Part shown: in pieces, positions 22,797 to 31,124 of the stretch | How the letters are laid out: each line of letters opens with the position of its first letter | Numbering within the stretch: the stretch's first letter is position 1 | Assembly: GCF_900659635.1 (NCBI RefSeq) | Contig: NZ_CAACVB010000068.1 | Span: 1 to 33,591 of the forward strand | Direction of reading: 5' to 3' | DNA: 33,591 bases | Source: Actinomadura roseirufa | Lineage (GTDB): Bacteria > Actinomycetota > Actinomycetes > Streptosporangiales > Streptosporangiaceae | Notes under the pieces: generated by a model | The model's input: the letters and a program-made list of their open reading frames with translations, nothing else | The model's database searches: none | Told to the model about the DNA's origin: nothing | Made by a program: the position numbers and the translations under genes

Positions 22797-23582
22797 ATGA
22801 GCGACCACACCGCGAACCACGGCGGGCTCGCCGGCAAGACGGCCCTGGTCACCGGCGCGAGCAGGGGGATCGGCCGCGCCACGGCCGAACGCCTGGCGCG
22901 GGACGGCGCCCTGGTGGCCGTGCACTACGGCACCGACGCAGCGGCGGCCGAACGCGTCGTGGCGGGCATCGAGGACGCGGGCGGGCGCGCGTTCCCCGTC
23001 GGGGCGCTCCTCGGCGTCCGCGGGGACGTCGACGCGCTCTTCACGGGGCTGGAGGCCGGCCTCGCCAAGCACGGCGAGGGTGAGCCGAAGCTCGACATCC
23101 TGGTGAACAACGCCGGCATCATGGGCGGCGTCGCCCCCGAGGACACGGTCTCCGAGCAGTTCGACGAGCTGGTGGCGGTGAACGCCAAGGCCCCGTTCTT
23201 CATCATCCAGCGCGCGCTGGCCCTCATGCCGGACGGCGGCCGCATCATCAACATCTCCTCGGGCCTCACCCGGTTCGCCAACCCCCAGGAGATCGCCTAC
23301 GCGATGACGAAGGGCGCCGTCGAGATGCTGGCCCTGCACTACGCCAAGCACCTCGGGCCGCGGCGCATCACCGTCAACAGCGTCGCGCCCGGCATCACCC
23401 GCAACGACAACCCCGTCTTCGGCGTCCCGGAGGCCGTGGAGCAGATGGCGGCGCTGTCGGCCTTCGGTCGCGTCGGCGAGCCCGCCGACGTCGCCGACGT
23501 GATCGGGTTCCTCGCCTCCGACGACGCCCGCTGGGTCACCGGCGCCTTCCTGGACGCCACCGGCGGGACGCTGGCGGGCTGA
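22797..23582 (+). CDS. SDR-family oxidoreductase, canonical active site
   Basis: The 261-aa product is a classical SDR with TGASRGIG (residues about 20-27), NNAG in the ILVNNAGIMGG segment, Ser in NISSGLTRF and Y-A-M-T-K in IAYAMTKGAVE, and a normal C-terminal end, VTGAFLDATGGT. It uses NAD(P)H to reduce a ketone or oxidise an alcohol. The ATG lies two bases after the previous stop with an AGGAGG just upstream. Its place after the flavin-SnoaL fusion suggests it works on an oxidised tailoring intermediate. Unlike the SDR at 7374, all catalytic residues are present. Confidence 0.92.
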   Translation: MSDHTANHGGLAGKTALVTGASRGIGRATAERLARDGALVAVHYGTDAAAAERVVAGIEDAGGRAFPVGALLGVRGDVDALFTGLEAGLAKHGEGEPKLDILVNNAGIMGGVAPEDTVSEQFDELVAVNAKAPFFIIQRALALMPDGGRIINISSGLTRFANPQEIAYAMTKGAVEMLALHYAKHLGPRRITVNSVAPGITRNDNPVFGVPEAVEQMAALSAFGRVGEPADVADVIGFLASDDARWVTGAFLDATGGTLAG

Positions 23583-23623
23583 GCCCGAGACCGACGACCG
23601 CCGGACCCGGAGGAGGAGGCGCC

Positions 23624-25090
23624 ATGAGGCGAGCGGCGACGGACGCCCCGCCGTCCAGGACGAGCGCGGGCCGGGGGACGCGCGGGCTGCTGCTCGTCCT
23701 GTCGGGGACCATGCTCCTCGACGCCCTGGAGGTCTCCACCACGGTCGTCGCGCTTCCGGCGGCCGGCGCGGACCTCGGTTCGTCTCCGGCCGCCGCGCAG
23801 TGGCTGATGAGCGGCTTCGCCCTCGGGTTCGGCGGGCTGCTGCCCTCCGGCGGCCGCCTGGTCGGGCTGTTCGGGCGGCGGCGGGTGTACCTCGCGGCCC
23901 TGGCCGGGTTCGCCGCCGCGTCCCTGCTGTGCGGGCTGGCCTCGCACGCGGGCCCGCTGGTGGCCGGACGCGTCGTCAAGGGCCTGTGCGTCGCGCTGAC
24001 CGCCCCCACGGGACTGGCCGTGATCGGCGCCGAGTTCCCGGAGGGCCCGGCGCGCGCCCGCGCGCTGTCGCTGTACTCGCTGGCCGGCGCGGGCGGGTTC
24101 TGCGCGGGCCTGCCGCTGTCGGGCCTGCTGACCGAGGCGAGCTGGCGGTGGACCTTCCTCTTCCCGGTGCCGGTCGCGGCGGCGCTGCTCGCGCTCGGGT
24201 GGTTCCGGGTCCCCTCCGGCCCGCCCGGCGGGCCCGCCGCGGCGGGCGCGCGGATCCGGGGGGTCACCGGCGCGGTCCTCTTCCTCACCGCCGCGGGGCT
24301 GGTGCTCTGGGGGATCCAGTGCGCGGGGCGGGCCGCGTGGCCCGCCGCGGCGGGATCCCTCGCGGGCGCCGCCCTGCTCACGGCGGCCGCCGCCGCCCTG
24401 GAGCGCTCCGTCCCGCGGCCGCTCCTGCGCAGGCGGGTCCTGGCGAACGCCTCGCTCGTCCGCTCGGCCGTGGGCGCGGCCGCGCTCAACGGGCCCTACT
24501 GGGGGCTGCTCTTCCTGCTGACCTTCCAGTGGCAGTCGCGGGCCGGATGGTCCCCGCTGGAAACGGCCCTCGCGTTCCTGCCCGCGGCCCTGCCGCTCGC
24601 GCTCGCGGCGCCGCGCTCCGGGCGGCTGGTGAGCCGCTTCGGCGCGCGGCGCCTGATCGTCGCGGGTGCGCTCGCCCCGCCCCTCGGGTACGCGCTGTAC
24701 CTGCCGCACGCCTCGGACCCGTCCTACGCGGCGCACGTCCTGCCGACCCTCCTGCTGGTCGGGGCGGGTTTCGTTCTCCAGTTCACGGCCCTGCACACGC
24801 AGGCCCTGGCCGGCGTTCCCGACCGGGACCGGCCGATGACCACCGCCGTCTATCAGGCGGCGGTGCAGCTCGGCGGCGCGCTCGCGCTGACCCTCACGGT
24901 CGCGCTGCTGCCGGCGGAACCCTGGCCCCGGGCCGGCGCGGGGGACCCCGGGCCCGCGGCCCTGTTCATCACCGCGCTCTCGGCGGCCGGCCTCGCGGCC
25001 GCGCTGGCGGGACACCGACGGAAGGAGCGGCATGGCCGCCGACCGGGAGCCGATCCGGCTCGCAGTGATCGTGGGAAGCGCCCGGCCTGA
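23624..25090 (+). CDS. MFS drug exporter, DHA2-like
   Basis: The 488-aa hydrophobic product has the DHA2-type layout: a short charged N-terminus, first transmembrane segment near residues 22-45 (LLLVLSGTMLLDAL), a motif A-like loop GRLVGLFGRRR, and many further membrane segments to the end, about 14 in all. DHA2 proteins export drugs and natural products using the proton gradient. ATG 23624 follows GGAGGAGG. It is the only transporter in the operon and is the likely exporter and self-resistance gene. The last 20 codons overlap the flavin reductase gene in another frame by 59 bases; they encode a Arg-rich cytoplasmic tail after the last membrane segment. Confidence 0.92.
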   Translation: MRRAATDAPPSRTSAGRGTRGLLLVLSGTMLLDALEVSTTVVALPAAGADLGSSPAAAQWLMSGFALGFGGLLPSGGRLVGLFGRRRVYLAALAGFAAASLLCGLASHAGPLVAGRVVKGLCVALTAPTGLAVIGAEFPEGPARARALSLYSLAGAGGFCAGLPLSGLLTEASWRWTFLFPVPVAAALLALGWFRVPSGPPGGPAAAGARIRGVTGAVLFLTAAGLVLWGIQCAGRAAWPAAAGSLAGAALLTAAAAALERSVPRPLLRRRVLANASLVRSAVGAAALNGPYWGLLFLLTFQWQSRAGWSPLETALAFLPAALPLALAAPRSGRLVSRFGARRLIVAGALAPPLGYALYLPHASDPSYAAHVLPTLLLVGAGFVLQFTALHTQALAGVPDRDRPMTTAVYQAAVQLGGALALTLTVALLPAEPWPRAGAGDPGPAALFITALSAAGLAAALAGHRRKERHGRRPGADPARSDRGKRPA

Positions 25091-25613
25091 GCGCCTGGCC
25101 CCGCACGTGGTCTCGTGGTTCACCGGCCACCTGGCTCAGCGCCCCGACATGGTCGCCGACGTCGTCGACCTGCTCGACGCCCGGCTGCCGCCGTCGCCGG
25201 ACGAGGAGTCGCCCGAGGTGGCCGCCTACCGGCCGCGGATCGGCGCTGCCGACGCCTACGTCATGGTGGCGCCCGAGTACAACCACAGCTTCTCCGGCGT
25301 GCTCAAGACGGCCATCGACTGCTGCACCACCGAGTGGCGCGCCAAGCCCGTCGGGTTCGTGTCCTACGGGCTGAGCCGGGGCGGAGGGGTGCGCGCGGTC
25401 GAGCATCTGCGCCAGGTGCTGGCGGAACTGCACGCGGTCGGCGTCCGCGACGCGGTCTGCTTCCCCTCCGTCCTCGACCACTTCGGCGACGACGGTGGTT
25501 TCCCCCGTGACCGCGCGGGCGCCGACCTCGCCGCGAAGGTGATGCTCGACCAGCTGGCCTGGTGGGCCCTGGCGCTCCGGGAGGCCAAGGCCCGCCGCCC
25601 CTACACGTCCTAG
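25032..25613 (+). CDS. NADPH-dependent FMN reductase
   Basis: The 193-aa product has the flavodoxin-like fold of this family: GSARPERLAPHVV at the FMN-phosphate loop (about residues 15-27), then a APEYNHSFSGVLKTAID segment that binds the isoalloxazine ring. Such enzymes supply reduced FMN to two-component monooxygenases or reduce quinones. ATG 25032 lies behind AAGGAG inside the end of the MFS gene. As last operon member it might serve the luciferase-like oxidoreductase at 3957 or reduce a quinone product. Its TAG overlaps the stop of the convergent SARP gene at a CTAG (25610-25613). Confidence 0.9.
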   Translation: MAADREPIRLAVIVGSARPERLAPHVVSWFTGHLAQRPDMVADVVDLLDARLPPSPDEESPEVAAYRPRIGAADAYVMVAPEYNHSFSGVLKTAIDCCTTEWRAKPVGFVSYGLSRGGGVRAVEHLRQVLAELHAVGVRDAVCFPSVLDHFGDDGGFPRDRAGADLAAKVMLDQLAWWALALREAKARRPYTS

Positions 25614-27301
25614 AGGCGGCCGGACGTCCTGGGCACCGGCCCCAGCCGGACGGGGAGGGCCTCCCGCAGCGGCGGCCCGGCGCCGGGGCCGGGCTCCTCC
25701 CTGTGCCCGTGCCCGGTGCACACCCCCCGGACGAGGTCGCCCAGGCCGAGCCCGGGCTGCGCGTGCAGGCGCGCGCTCACCGACCGCAGCGCCCGCGGCA
25801 TCCCGGAGCACCTGCGGGCCAGCTCCCGGGCGGCCGGGATCTCCTCGCCGACGCGCTCCTCCCCGAGCGCGGCGCGGAGCATGGTGACGGACTCCTCGGA
25901 CGACAGCGAGCCCAGCCGGTGGCGCCGCGCCCCCGCCAGCTCGCCGAGCGCCGACCGGCTGGTGATCAGGACGGCGGCGCTGGCCGTCCCCGGCAGCATC
26001 GCCTGGACCTGCGCGACGTCCGCGGCGTCGTCGAGCACCAGCAGGACGCGCCGGTCGGAGATCCGGGCCCGCAGCACCGCGGCGCGTGCCTCGGCGGACC
26101 GGGGCAGCCGCCCGGCGGGCACGCCGACGGCGATCAGCAGGTCGGCCAGGACGTCGGCGAGGGGCCGGGGCGACCCGCCGGTGCCGTTCAACGCCACGTA
26201 CCACTGGCCGTCGGGGTAGTGGGCCCGCAGGTCGTGGGCGACCTGGACGGCCAGCTCCGTCTTCCCCACGCCCCCTGGCCCCCACAGCACCAGAACCCGC
26301 CGCCGCTCTGGACCGGCCAGGTGGCCGACCATCAGCCCCCGCTCCAGGTCGCGGGCGACGAAGTCCGCCGCCGCGGGCGGGAGCTGGCACAGCTCGTTCC
26401 AGGCGTGCTCGTCCGTCCCGGCGGGGGAGGGCACGCCGTCCGGGCCGGTGAGCCCGGTGGTACCGGGAGGGGCGTCCTGGGCGGCGTCCTGAACGGTGGC
26501 GCCGGGCGCGGGCGAGAAGACAACGGCGGCGCCGGCGTCGGCCGGATCGAGGTCCGGGTCGGCCCGCAGGATCCGCTGGTACAGGTCCCGCAGCTCGCCG
26601 CCGGGCTCGATGCCCAGCTCGGCGTCCAGGACGCGGCGCACCTGGTGGAAGGCGGCCAGCGCCTCGGCCTGGCGGTTGCACCGGTACAGGGCCAGCATGA
26701 GCAGGCTCCAGAAGCCCTCCCGCAGCGGATGCTCGCGCGTCAGCTCCCTGAGCTGCCCCACGAGCCGCACGTGCCGCCCGGCCGCCAGGTCGAGCTCGAC
26801 CTGGCGGCCGATCGCCTCCAGCCGCAGCTCCTCCAGCCTCGGGACGAGCGAATGGTGCAGCGCCGGCGAGGGCACGTCGGCCAGCGCCGGGCCGCGCCAC
26901 AGGGCCAGCGCCTCGCCGAGCCGCTCCCGCTCGACGGCCGTCTCGCCGCGCTCCCGCGCGCTCCGCGCGGCCTGGTGGAGCGCCTGGAAGCTGTGCAGGT
27001 CCAGTTCGCCGGGCCTCGTCTCGATCACGTACCCCGAGCTGGCGGTCCGGATGACGTCGTGATCGCCCAAGGACAGCCTCAGCCGTTTGACCATCGAATA
27101 CAGGGACGCCCGTGCGGCGCGCGGGGGTTTCTCCCAGACGTACTCGACGAGCCGGTCCACCGGGACGGTTTCGTTCGCGTGGAGCAGCAGGGCACCGGCG
27201 ATCACGCGTTCTTTGCTGGCGGTGATGATCCGCTCATCGCCCCCCATGGACATCCGCAACGTTCCCAGGACGGTGAAATCCCGGACGACTTCGGCTCTCA
27301 T
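25610..27301 (-). CDS. SARP-family pathway activator with NB-ARC-like ATPase domain
   Basis: The 563-aa product starts at ATG 27301 behind GAGGGGG; the frame extends further upstream, but without conservation. Residues 1-95 form an OmpR-like winged helix (FTVLGTLRMS, then ASLYSMVKRLRLSLG). A bacterial transcriptional activation domain follows to about 245 (GRHVRLVGQLRELTREHPLREGFW in its core is typical). A P-loop ATPase domain has Walker A GPGGVGKT and Walker B VLLVLDDA. The TPR region found in AfsR-like proteins is missing; the protein ends soon after the ATPase domain. SARPs activate antibiotic clusters by binding 11-bp-spaced repeats, which are present before this operon. It is convergent with the operon and divergent from the STAND gene. 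Confidence 0.93.
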   Translation of the reverse strand: MRAEVVRDFTVLGTLRMSMGGDERIITASKERVIAGALLLHANETVPVDRLVEYVWEKPPRAARASLYSMVKRLRLSLGDHDVIRTASSGYVIETRPGELDLHSFQALHQAARSARERGETAVERERLGEALALWRGPALADVPSPALHHSLVPRLEELRLEAIGRQVELDLAAGRHVRLVGQLRELTREHPLREGFWSLLMLALYRCNRQAEALAAFHQVRRVLDAELGIEPGGELRDLYQRILRADPDLDPADAGAAVVFSPAPGATVQDAAQDAPPGTTGLTGPDGVPSPAGTDEHAWNELCQLPPAAADFVARDLERGLMVGHLAGPERRRVLVLWGPGGVGKTELAVQVAHDLRAHYPDGQWYVALNGTGGSPRPLADVLADLLIAVGVPAGRLPRSAEARAAVLRARISDRRVLLVLDDAADVAQVQAMLPGTASAAVLITSRSALGELAGARRHRLGSLSSEESVTMLRAALGEERVGEEIPAARELARRCSGMPRALRSVSARLHAQPGLGLGDLVRGVCTGHGHREEPGPGAGPPLREALPVRLGPVPRTSGRL

Positions 27302-27536
27302 CGCAGCCCCCTCAGAACTCGAGCCATGCTTCCCCGCTGCTCCATCGAAGGGGCGTTCAAGCTGGTCGGACAACCTGTCGGACGAACTCGAACGGGATTG
27401 GACGGCCGGGGAACGGCGGCTTTGCGAGCGGATCGGCCCTGACCTCGGCATTCTCGGCGACCCCTCGGGAATGCGCCAACGACCGCCGTCCGGGGCGCTC
27501 GAACGGGTTTGGCCGCCATGGCCGTGACTGACCAGA
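27302..27536. promoter_or_regulatory. Divergent region with direct repeats between SARP and STAND genes
   Basis: The 235-base gap carries a 15-base direct repeat with one mismatch (27387-27401 and 27498-27512; CTCGAACGGG-A/T-TTGG), whose copies are 111 bases apart. It also has a 12-base tandem repeat (27365-27376 and 27377-27388; 10 of 12 matching, both starting GTCGGAC). It must hold the SARP promoter and probably that of the STAND gene. The repeats are candidate operators; the protein that binds is unknown. Confidence 0.5.
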
Positions 27537-30500
27537 ATGACGACCATGGGAGAGGCGGAAGACGGTGCCCTATGCCCTTATCAGGGACTTGCACCGTTCG
27601 AGACCGAAAGAACCGATTTGTTCTTTGGGCGCGCGGGGGCGACCCGCGACCTCCTCGACAGGCTGGCGCCGCGCGTGGCCGAGCGGGGGGCCGTCCTGCT
27701 CGTCTCGGGGGCCTCGGGCGTCGGCAAGTCGTCGCTGCTGCGCGCCGGGCTGATGCCGGCGCTGGCGAGGGGGAGGCTGCCGGTCGCCGGGTCGCGGGAC
27801 TGGGCGCGCCTGCTGGTGACACCGACCTCCAGGCCGCTGGGCGCCCTCGCCGCCGCCTGGGCCGGGGCGTTCGGCGGCCGTGCGGAGGCGGTGGAGGAGC
27901 GGCTCCGGGACGACCCGGGAAGCGTCCTGTCCGGGCCGCCCGGCCCGGACGGCCGCCTGGTGCTGGTCGTCGACCAGTTCGAGGAGCTGTTCACGCTGGT
28001 CGCCGACGAGCGGGAGCGCCAGACCTTCGCGCGGGCCCTGCACGCGCTCGCCGAGGGCCCCGGCGGCGCCGCGGTGGTCATCGGCCTGCGCGCGGACTAC
28101 TGGGACCGCTGCGCGGCCTACCCGCAGTTCGCCGAGGCGATCCAGGACGGCCAGGTCATCGTCGGGCCGATGACGGAGTCTGACCTGCGGCTGGCCATCA
28201 CCGGCCCCGCCGCCGCCGTCGGCCTGGACATCGAGCCCGGCCTGGTGGACCTCGTGCTTGCCGAGCTGCGCGCGGGACGGGACGGCGGCGACCGGTACGA
28301 GGCCGGGGACCTGCCCCTGCTCTCCCAGGCATTGCGCAACACCTGGGACAGGCGCGAGGACGGCCGGCTGACCATCCGCGGCTACGAGGAGTCCGGCCGG
28401 GTCCGCGACTCCGTGCGCCGCACGGCCGACGACGTTCTCGGCGGGCTCGGCGCGCAGGAGCGCAAGACCGCGCTCACGATCTTCCGGCGGATGACGCTGA
28501 TCACCGCCGGCGGGCGGGTGGCGCGGCGCAGGGCGACGCTGGCCGAGATCCACGCCGCCGCGTCCGCGCACTCGGCGGAGCGGCGCGCCCGGGTCGCGGC
28601 GCTGCTGGCGGCGTTCGCCGGGCGGCGCCTGCTCACCCTGCACGAGGACGCCGTCGAGATCTCCCACGACGCGCTGCTGACCGCGTGGCCGACACTGCGC
28701 CAGTGGCTGGAACCCGATCTCACCGCGCAGGAGGCGTACGACCGTCTCGTCCAGGACGCCGGGCAATGGGCCGAGCACAACCGCGACCCCGCCTTCCTGT
28801 ACCGGGGCGGCCGGCTGCTGTCGGTCCAGGACGCCCGGCCCCGCTGGGACCGCGACCCCGAGGCGTTCCCCCCGCCCGGCCCCACCGTCGAGGGCTTCGT
28901 CGCCGCCTCGACACGGGAGGCGCGGCGCGCCGGGCGCCGCCGCGCCCTGATGCTGGGCGGCCTGGCGGCGCTGTCCGTCCTCGCCCTCATCGCGGCGGGC
29001 GCGGCCGTCCGCGCGGCGGGCGACGCCGGGCGGCAGCGCGACCTGGCGGTCTCCCGCCAGCTGGCGGCGCAGAGCGAGGTCACCGGCGACCCCGCGACCT
29101 CGGCGCTGCTGGCCGTGGCCGCTTGGCGGATCGCCCACACCCCGGAGGCGCGGCTCCGCCTGCTGTCGGCGGCGGCCCACACCGGCCGGGGCGTCCTCAC
29201 CGGGCACACGTCGTCGGTCCGGTCCCTGGCCTTCAGCCCGAACGGCTCGGTCATCGCCACCGGCGGCGCGGACGGGACGGCGCGGTTCTGGGACACCGTC
29301 TCGCGCGGACCCCTCGGCCCGCCGATCGTCCTGCCCCGAGAGGAGTGCGCCGGGGCGAACGTCGAGGTGGCCTTCAGCCCCGACGGACGGACCCTGGCCT
29401 CGGCCTGCCTCGGGTCGATCCATTTCTGGGACGTCTCCACCCACCGGGAGATCGGCACGGTACTGACCACCGGGTCGGCGGTATCGGCGATCGCGTTCGC
29501 CCCCGGCGGCGGGACCCTCGCGGTCGGGGACCTCAGAGGCGGCGTCCAGCTGTGGGACGTCGCCTCCCGCCGGGCGCGCGGGGACGCGATGGGCCGCGTC
29601 GCGACCCGGCCCGACCGCGCCGAGCCGATCAGCGCCGTGGCCTTCGGTCCGGACGGCCGCCGCCTGGCGACCGCGGGCGCGGACGGCACGGCCCGGCTCT
29701 GGGACACCGCCACCCGCAAGCAGGACGGCCCGCCCTTCACCGGGCACACCGGCCAGGTCACGGACGTCGCGTTAAGCCCTGACGGGAAGACCCTGGCGAC
29801 CACGGGGATGGACGGGACCGCCCGGCTGTGGGACACGGCGACCCACCGCCAGATTGGAACCGCCATGAAGGCCCCCGGCATGACGTCCGCCCTGCACGGG
29901 CTCGCCTACAGCCCCGACGGCCAACGGCTCGCCACGGCGGGCGGCGACGGCGCCACCCGCCTGTGGGACACCACCACCCACGCGCAGGTCGGCACGGAGC
30001 TGGTGGACAACCGCTTCACCGTCCGGCGCGTCCGGTTCAGCCCCGACGGGAGGCTCCTCGCCGCCGGCGGCGACGACGGCGTCGTGCGGCTGGGCGACCC
30101 GGTCGCCCACCGGCAGGTCGGCGCGGCCATGCCGGGCGGGCCTCCCGTCGCGCTCAGCCCCGACGGCAGGACCCTCGCCACCGGCGGGTCCGGTCTCGCC
30201 GTCCAGCTCTGGGACGTGGCGACGCGGCGCCGAGCCGGCGGCCCGCTGGTCCCCGCGGACGGTCCGCCGGGTCCCGGCGACTCCGTCCAGCGGATCGCGT
30301 TCGCCCGCGACGGCCGCACGCTCGTGGAGGCGGGCACCCGCGGCGTGTGGATCTGGGACCTCGCGACGCGCCGCCCGATCGGCCCGCCGGGGCGCCCGGC
30401 GCGGCGCCCCGGGCTGACCGCGATCACCCCGGACGGCGGCCTCCTCGCCGTCCAGGACGGCGGCTCCGTGCTGCTCTGGAAGGTGGCGGAACGCCGCGAG

Positions 30501-31124
30501 GCCGGGCCCCGCGTCCGCGTCCCCCGCCATACCGACGTCCTGTCGGCGATGGCGCTCAGCCCGGACGGCGCCGTCCTGGCCACCACCGGTTTCGACCGCA
30601 GGGTGCGGGTGTTCGACGCGGCCACGGGGCGGCAGACGGGCGCGCCCCTGCCCGTCACCACCGACGGGTTCCTCGACGCGCTGGCCTTCAGCCCCGACGG
30701 CCGCGTCCTCGCCGTCACCGCCGAGGACCACACCGTGCGGCTGTGGGACCTTGCGAACCGCCGCCCCGACGGCATCGCCCTGGCCGGACACACCGGCCCG
30801 GTCACCGCGCTCGCCTTCCGCGCGGACGGCGCGACCCTCGTCACCGGCTCCGCCGACGACACCGTGCGGCTCTGGGACCTGCCGACCCACCGCGAGATCG
30901 GGCCCGCGCTGACCGGCCACGCCCGCAACGTGAACGCGATCGCCTACGCCCGGGACGGGACGCTCGCCGCCACGGCCGGCGATGATGGGACGGCGAGGCT
31001 GTGGGACGTCTCCCTGCCCGCCGATCCCGCCGCCGCGGCCTGCGCCGGCGCGGGCCGCCCCCTCACCCGCGCCGAGTGGAAGACCTACGCGCCGCAGCAG
31101 AAGTTCCGGCGGACCTGCCGGTGA
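27537..31124 (+). CDS. STAND NTPase with transmembrane segment and WD40 double propeller
   Basis: The 1195-aa product has three parts. An N-terminal STAND-type (nSTAND1-like) NTPase carries CPYQGLAPFE, Walker A GASGVGKS (58-65) and Walker B VLVVDQFEEL (142-151), followed by a winged-helix-like region with the VEISHDALLTAWPTLRQWL landmark. One hydrophobic segment at about 470-492 probably spans the membrane. About 14 WD40 repeats follow from near 555 (the FSPDGRxLA...RLWD pattern recurs), enough for two seven-bladed propellers. Such proteins act as NTP-driven signalling or scaffold hubs. A TTA Leu codon at 29772 could make translation depend on the bldA tRNA. The ATG at 27546 is also possible, and no clear ribosome-binding site is seen for either. 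Confidence 0.92.
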   Translation: MTTMGEAEDGALCPYQGLAPFETERTDLFFGRAGATRDLLDRLAPRVAERGAVLLVSGASGVGKSSLLRAGLMPALARGRLPVAGSRDWARLLVTPTSRPLGALAAAWAGAFGGRAEAVEERLRDDPGSVLSGPPGPDGRLVLVVDQFEELFTLVADERERQTFARALHALAEGPGGAAVVIGLRADYWDRCAAYPQFAEAIQDGQVIVGPMTESDLRLAITGPAAAVGLDIEPGLVDLVLAELRAGRDGGDRYEAGDLPLLSQALRNTWDRREDGRLTIRGYEESGRVRDSVRRTADDVLGGLGAQERKTALTIFRRMTLITAGGRVARRRATLAEIHAAASAHSAERRARVAALLAAFAGRRLLTLHEDAVEISHDALLTAWPTLRQWLEPDLTAQEAYDRLVQDAGQWAEHNRDPAFLYRGGRLLSVQDARPRWDRDPEAFPPPGPTVEGFVAASTREARRAGRRRALMLGGLAALSVLALIAAGAAVRAAGDAGRQRDLAVSRQLAAQSEVTGDPATSALLAVAAWRIAHTPEARLRLLSAAAHTGRGVLTGHTSSVRSLAFSPNGSVIATGGADGTARFWDTVSRGPLGPPIVLPREECAGANVEVAFSPDGRTLASACLGSIHFWDVSTHREIGTVLTTGSAVSAIAFAPGGGTLAVGDLRGGVQLWDVASRRARGDAMGRVATRPDRAEPISAVAFGPDGRRLATAGADGTARLWDTATRKQDGPPFTGHTGQVTDVALSPDGKTLATTGMDGTARLWDTATHRQIGTAMKAPGMTSALHGLAYSPDGQRLATAGGDGATRLWDTTTHAQVGTELVDNRFTVRRVRFSPDGRLLAAGGDDGVVRLGDPVAHRQVGAAMPGGPPVALSPDGRTLATGGSGLAVQLWDVATRRRAGGPLVPADGPPGPGDSVQRIAFARDGRTLVEAGTRGVWIWDLATRRPIGPPGRPARRPGLTAITPDGGLLAVQDGGSVLLWKVAERREAGPRVRVPRHTDVLSAMALSPDGAVLATTGFDRRVRVFDAATGRQTGAPLPVTTDGFLDALAFSPDGRVLAVTAEDHTVRLWDLANRRPDGIALAGHTGPVTALAFRADGATLVTGSADDTVRLWDLPTHREIGPALTGHARNVNAIAYARDGTLAATAGDDGTARLWDVSLPADPAAAACAGAGRPLTRAEWKTYAPQQKFRRTCR
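29772..29774 (+). promoter_or_regulatory. In-frame TTA leucine codon (possible bldA control)
   Basis: Codon 746 of the STAND/WD40 gene is TTA, in a VALSPDG repeat segment where sister repeats use CTG or CTC-type codons. In streptomycetes TTA is read by the bldA tRNA and can tie expression to development. I noticed no other in-frame TTA in the genes of this window. Confidence 0.7.

Noticed and set aside
20576..22882. Very long minus-strand open frame (768 codons) opposite the flavin-SnoaL gene
   Set aside because: It lies antisense to a clearly conserved gene, has low-complexity Arg/Gly/Pro/Val composition and no recognisable motif; such frames are expected at this GC content.
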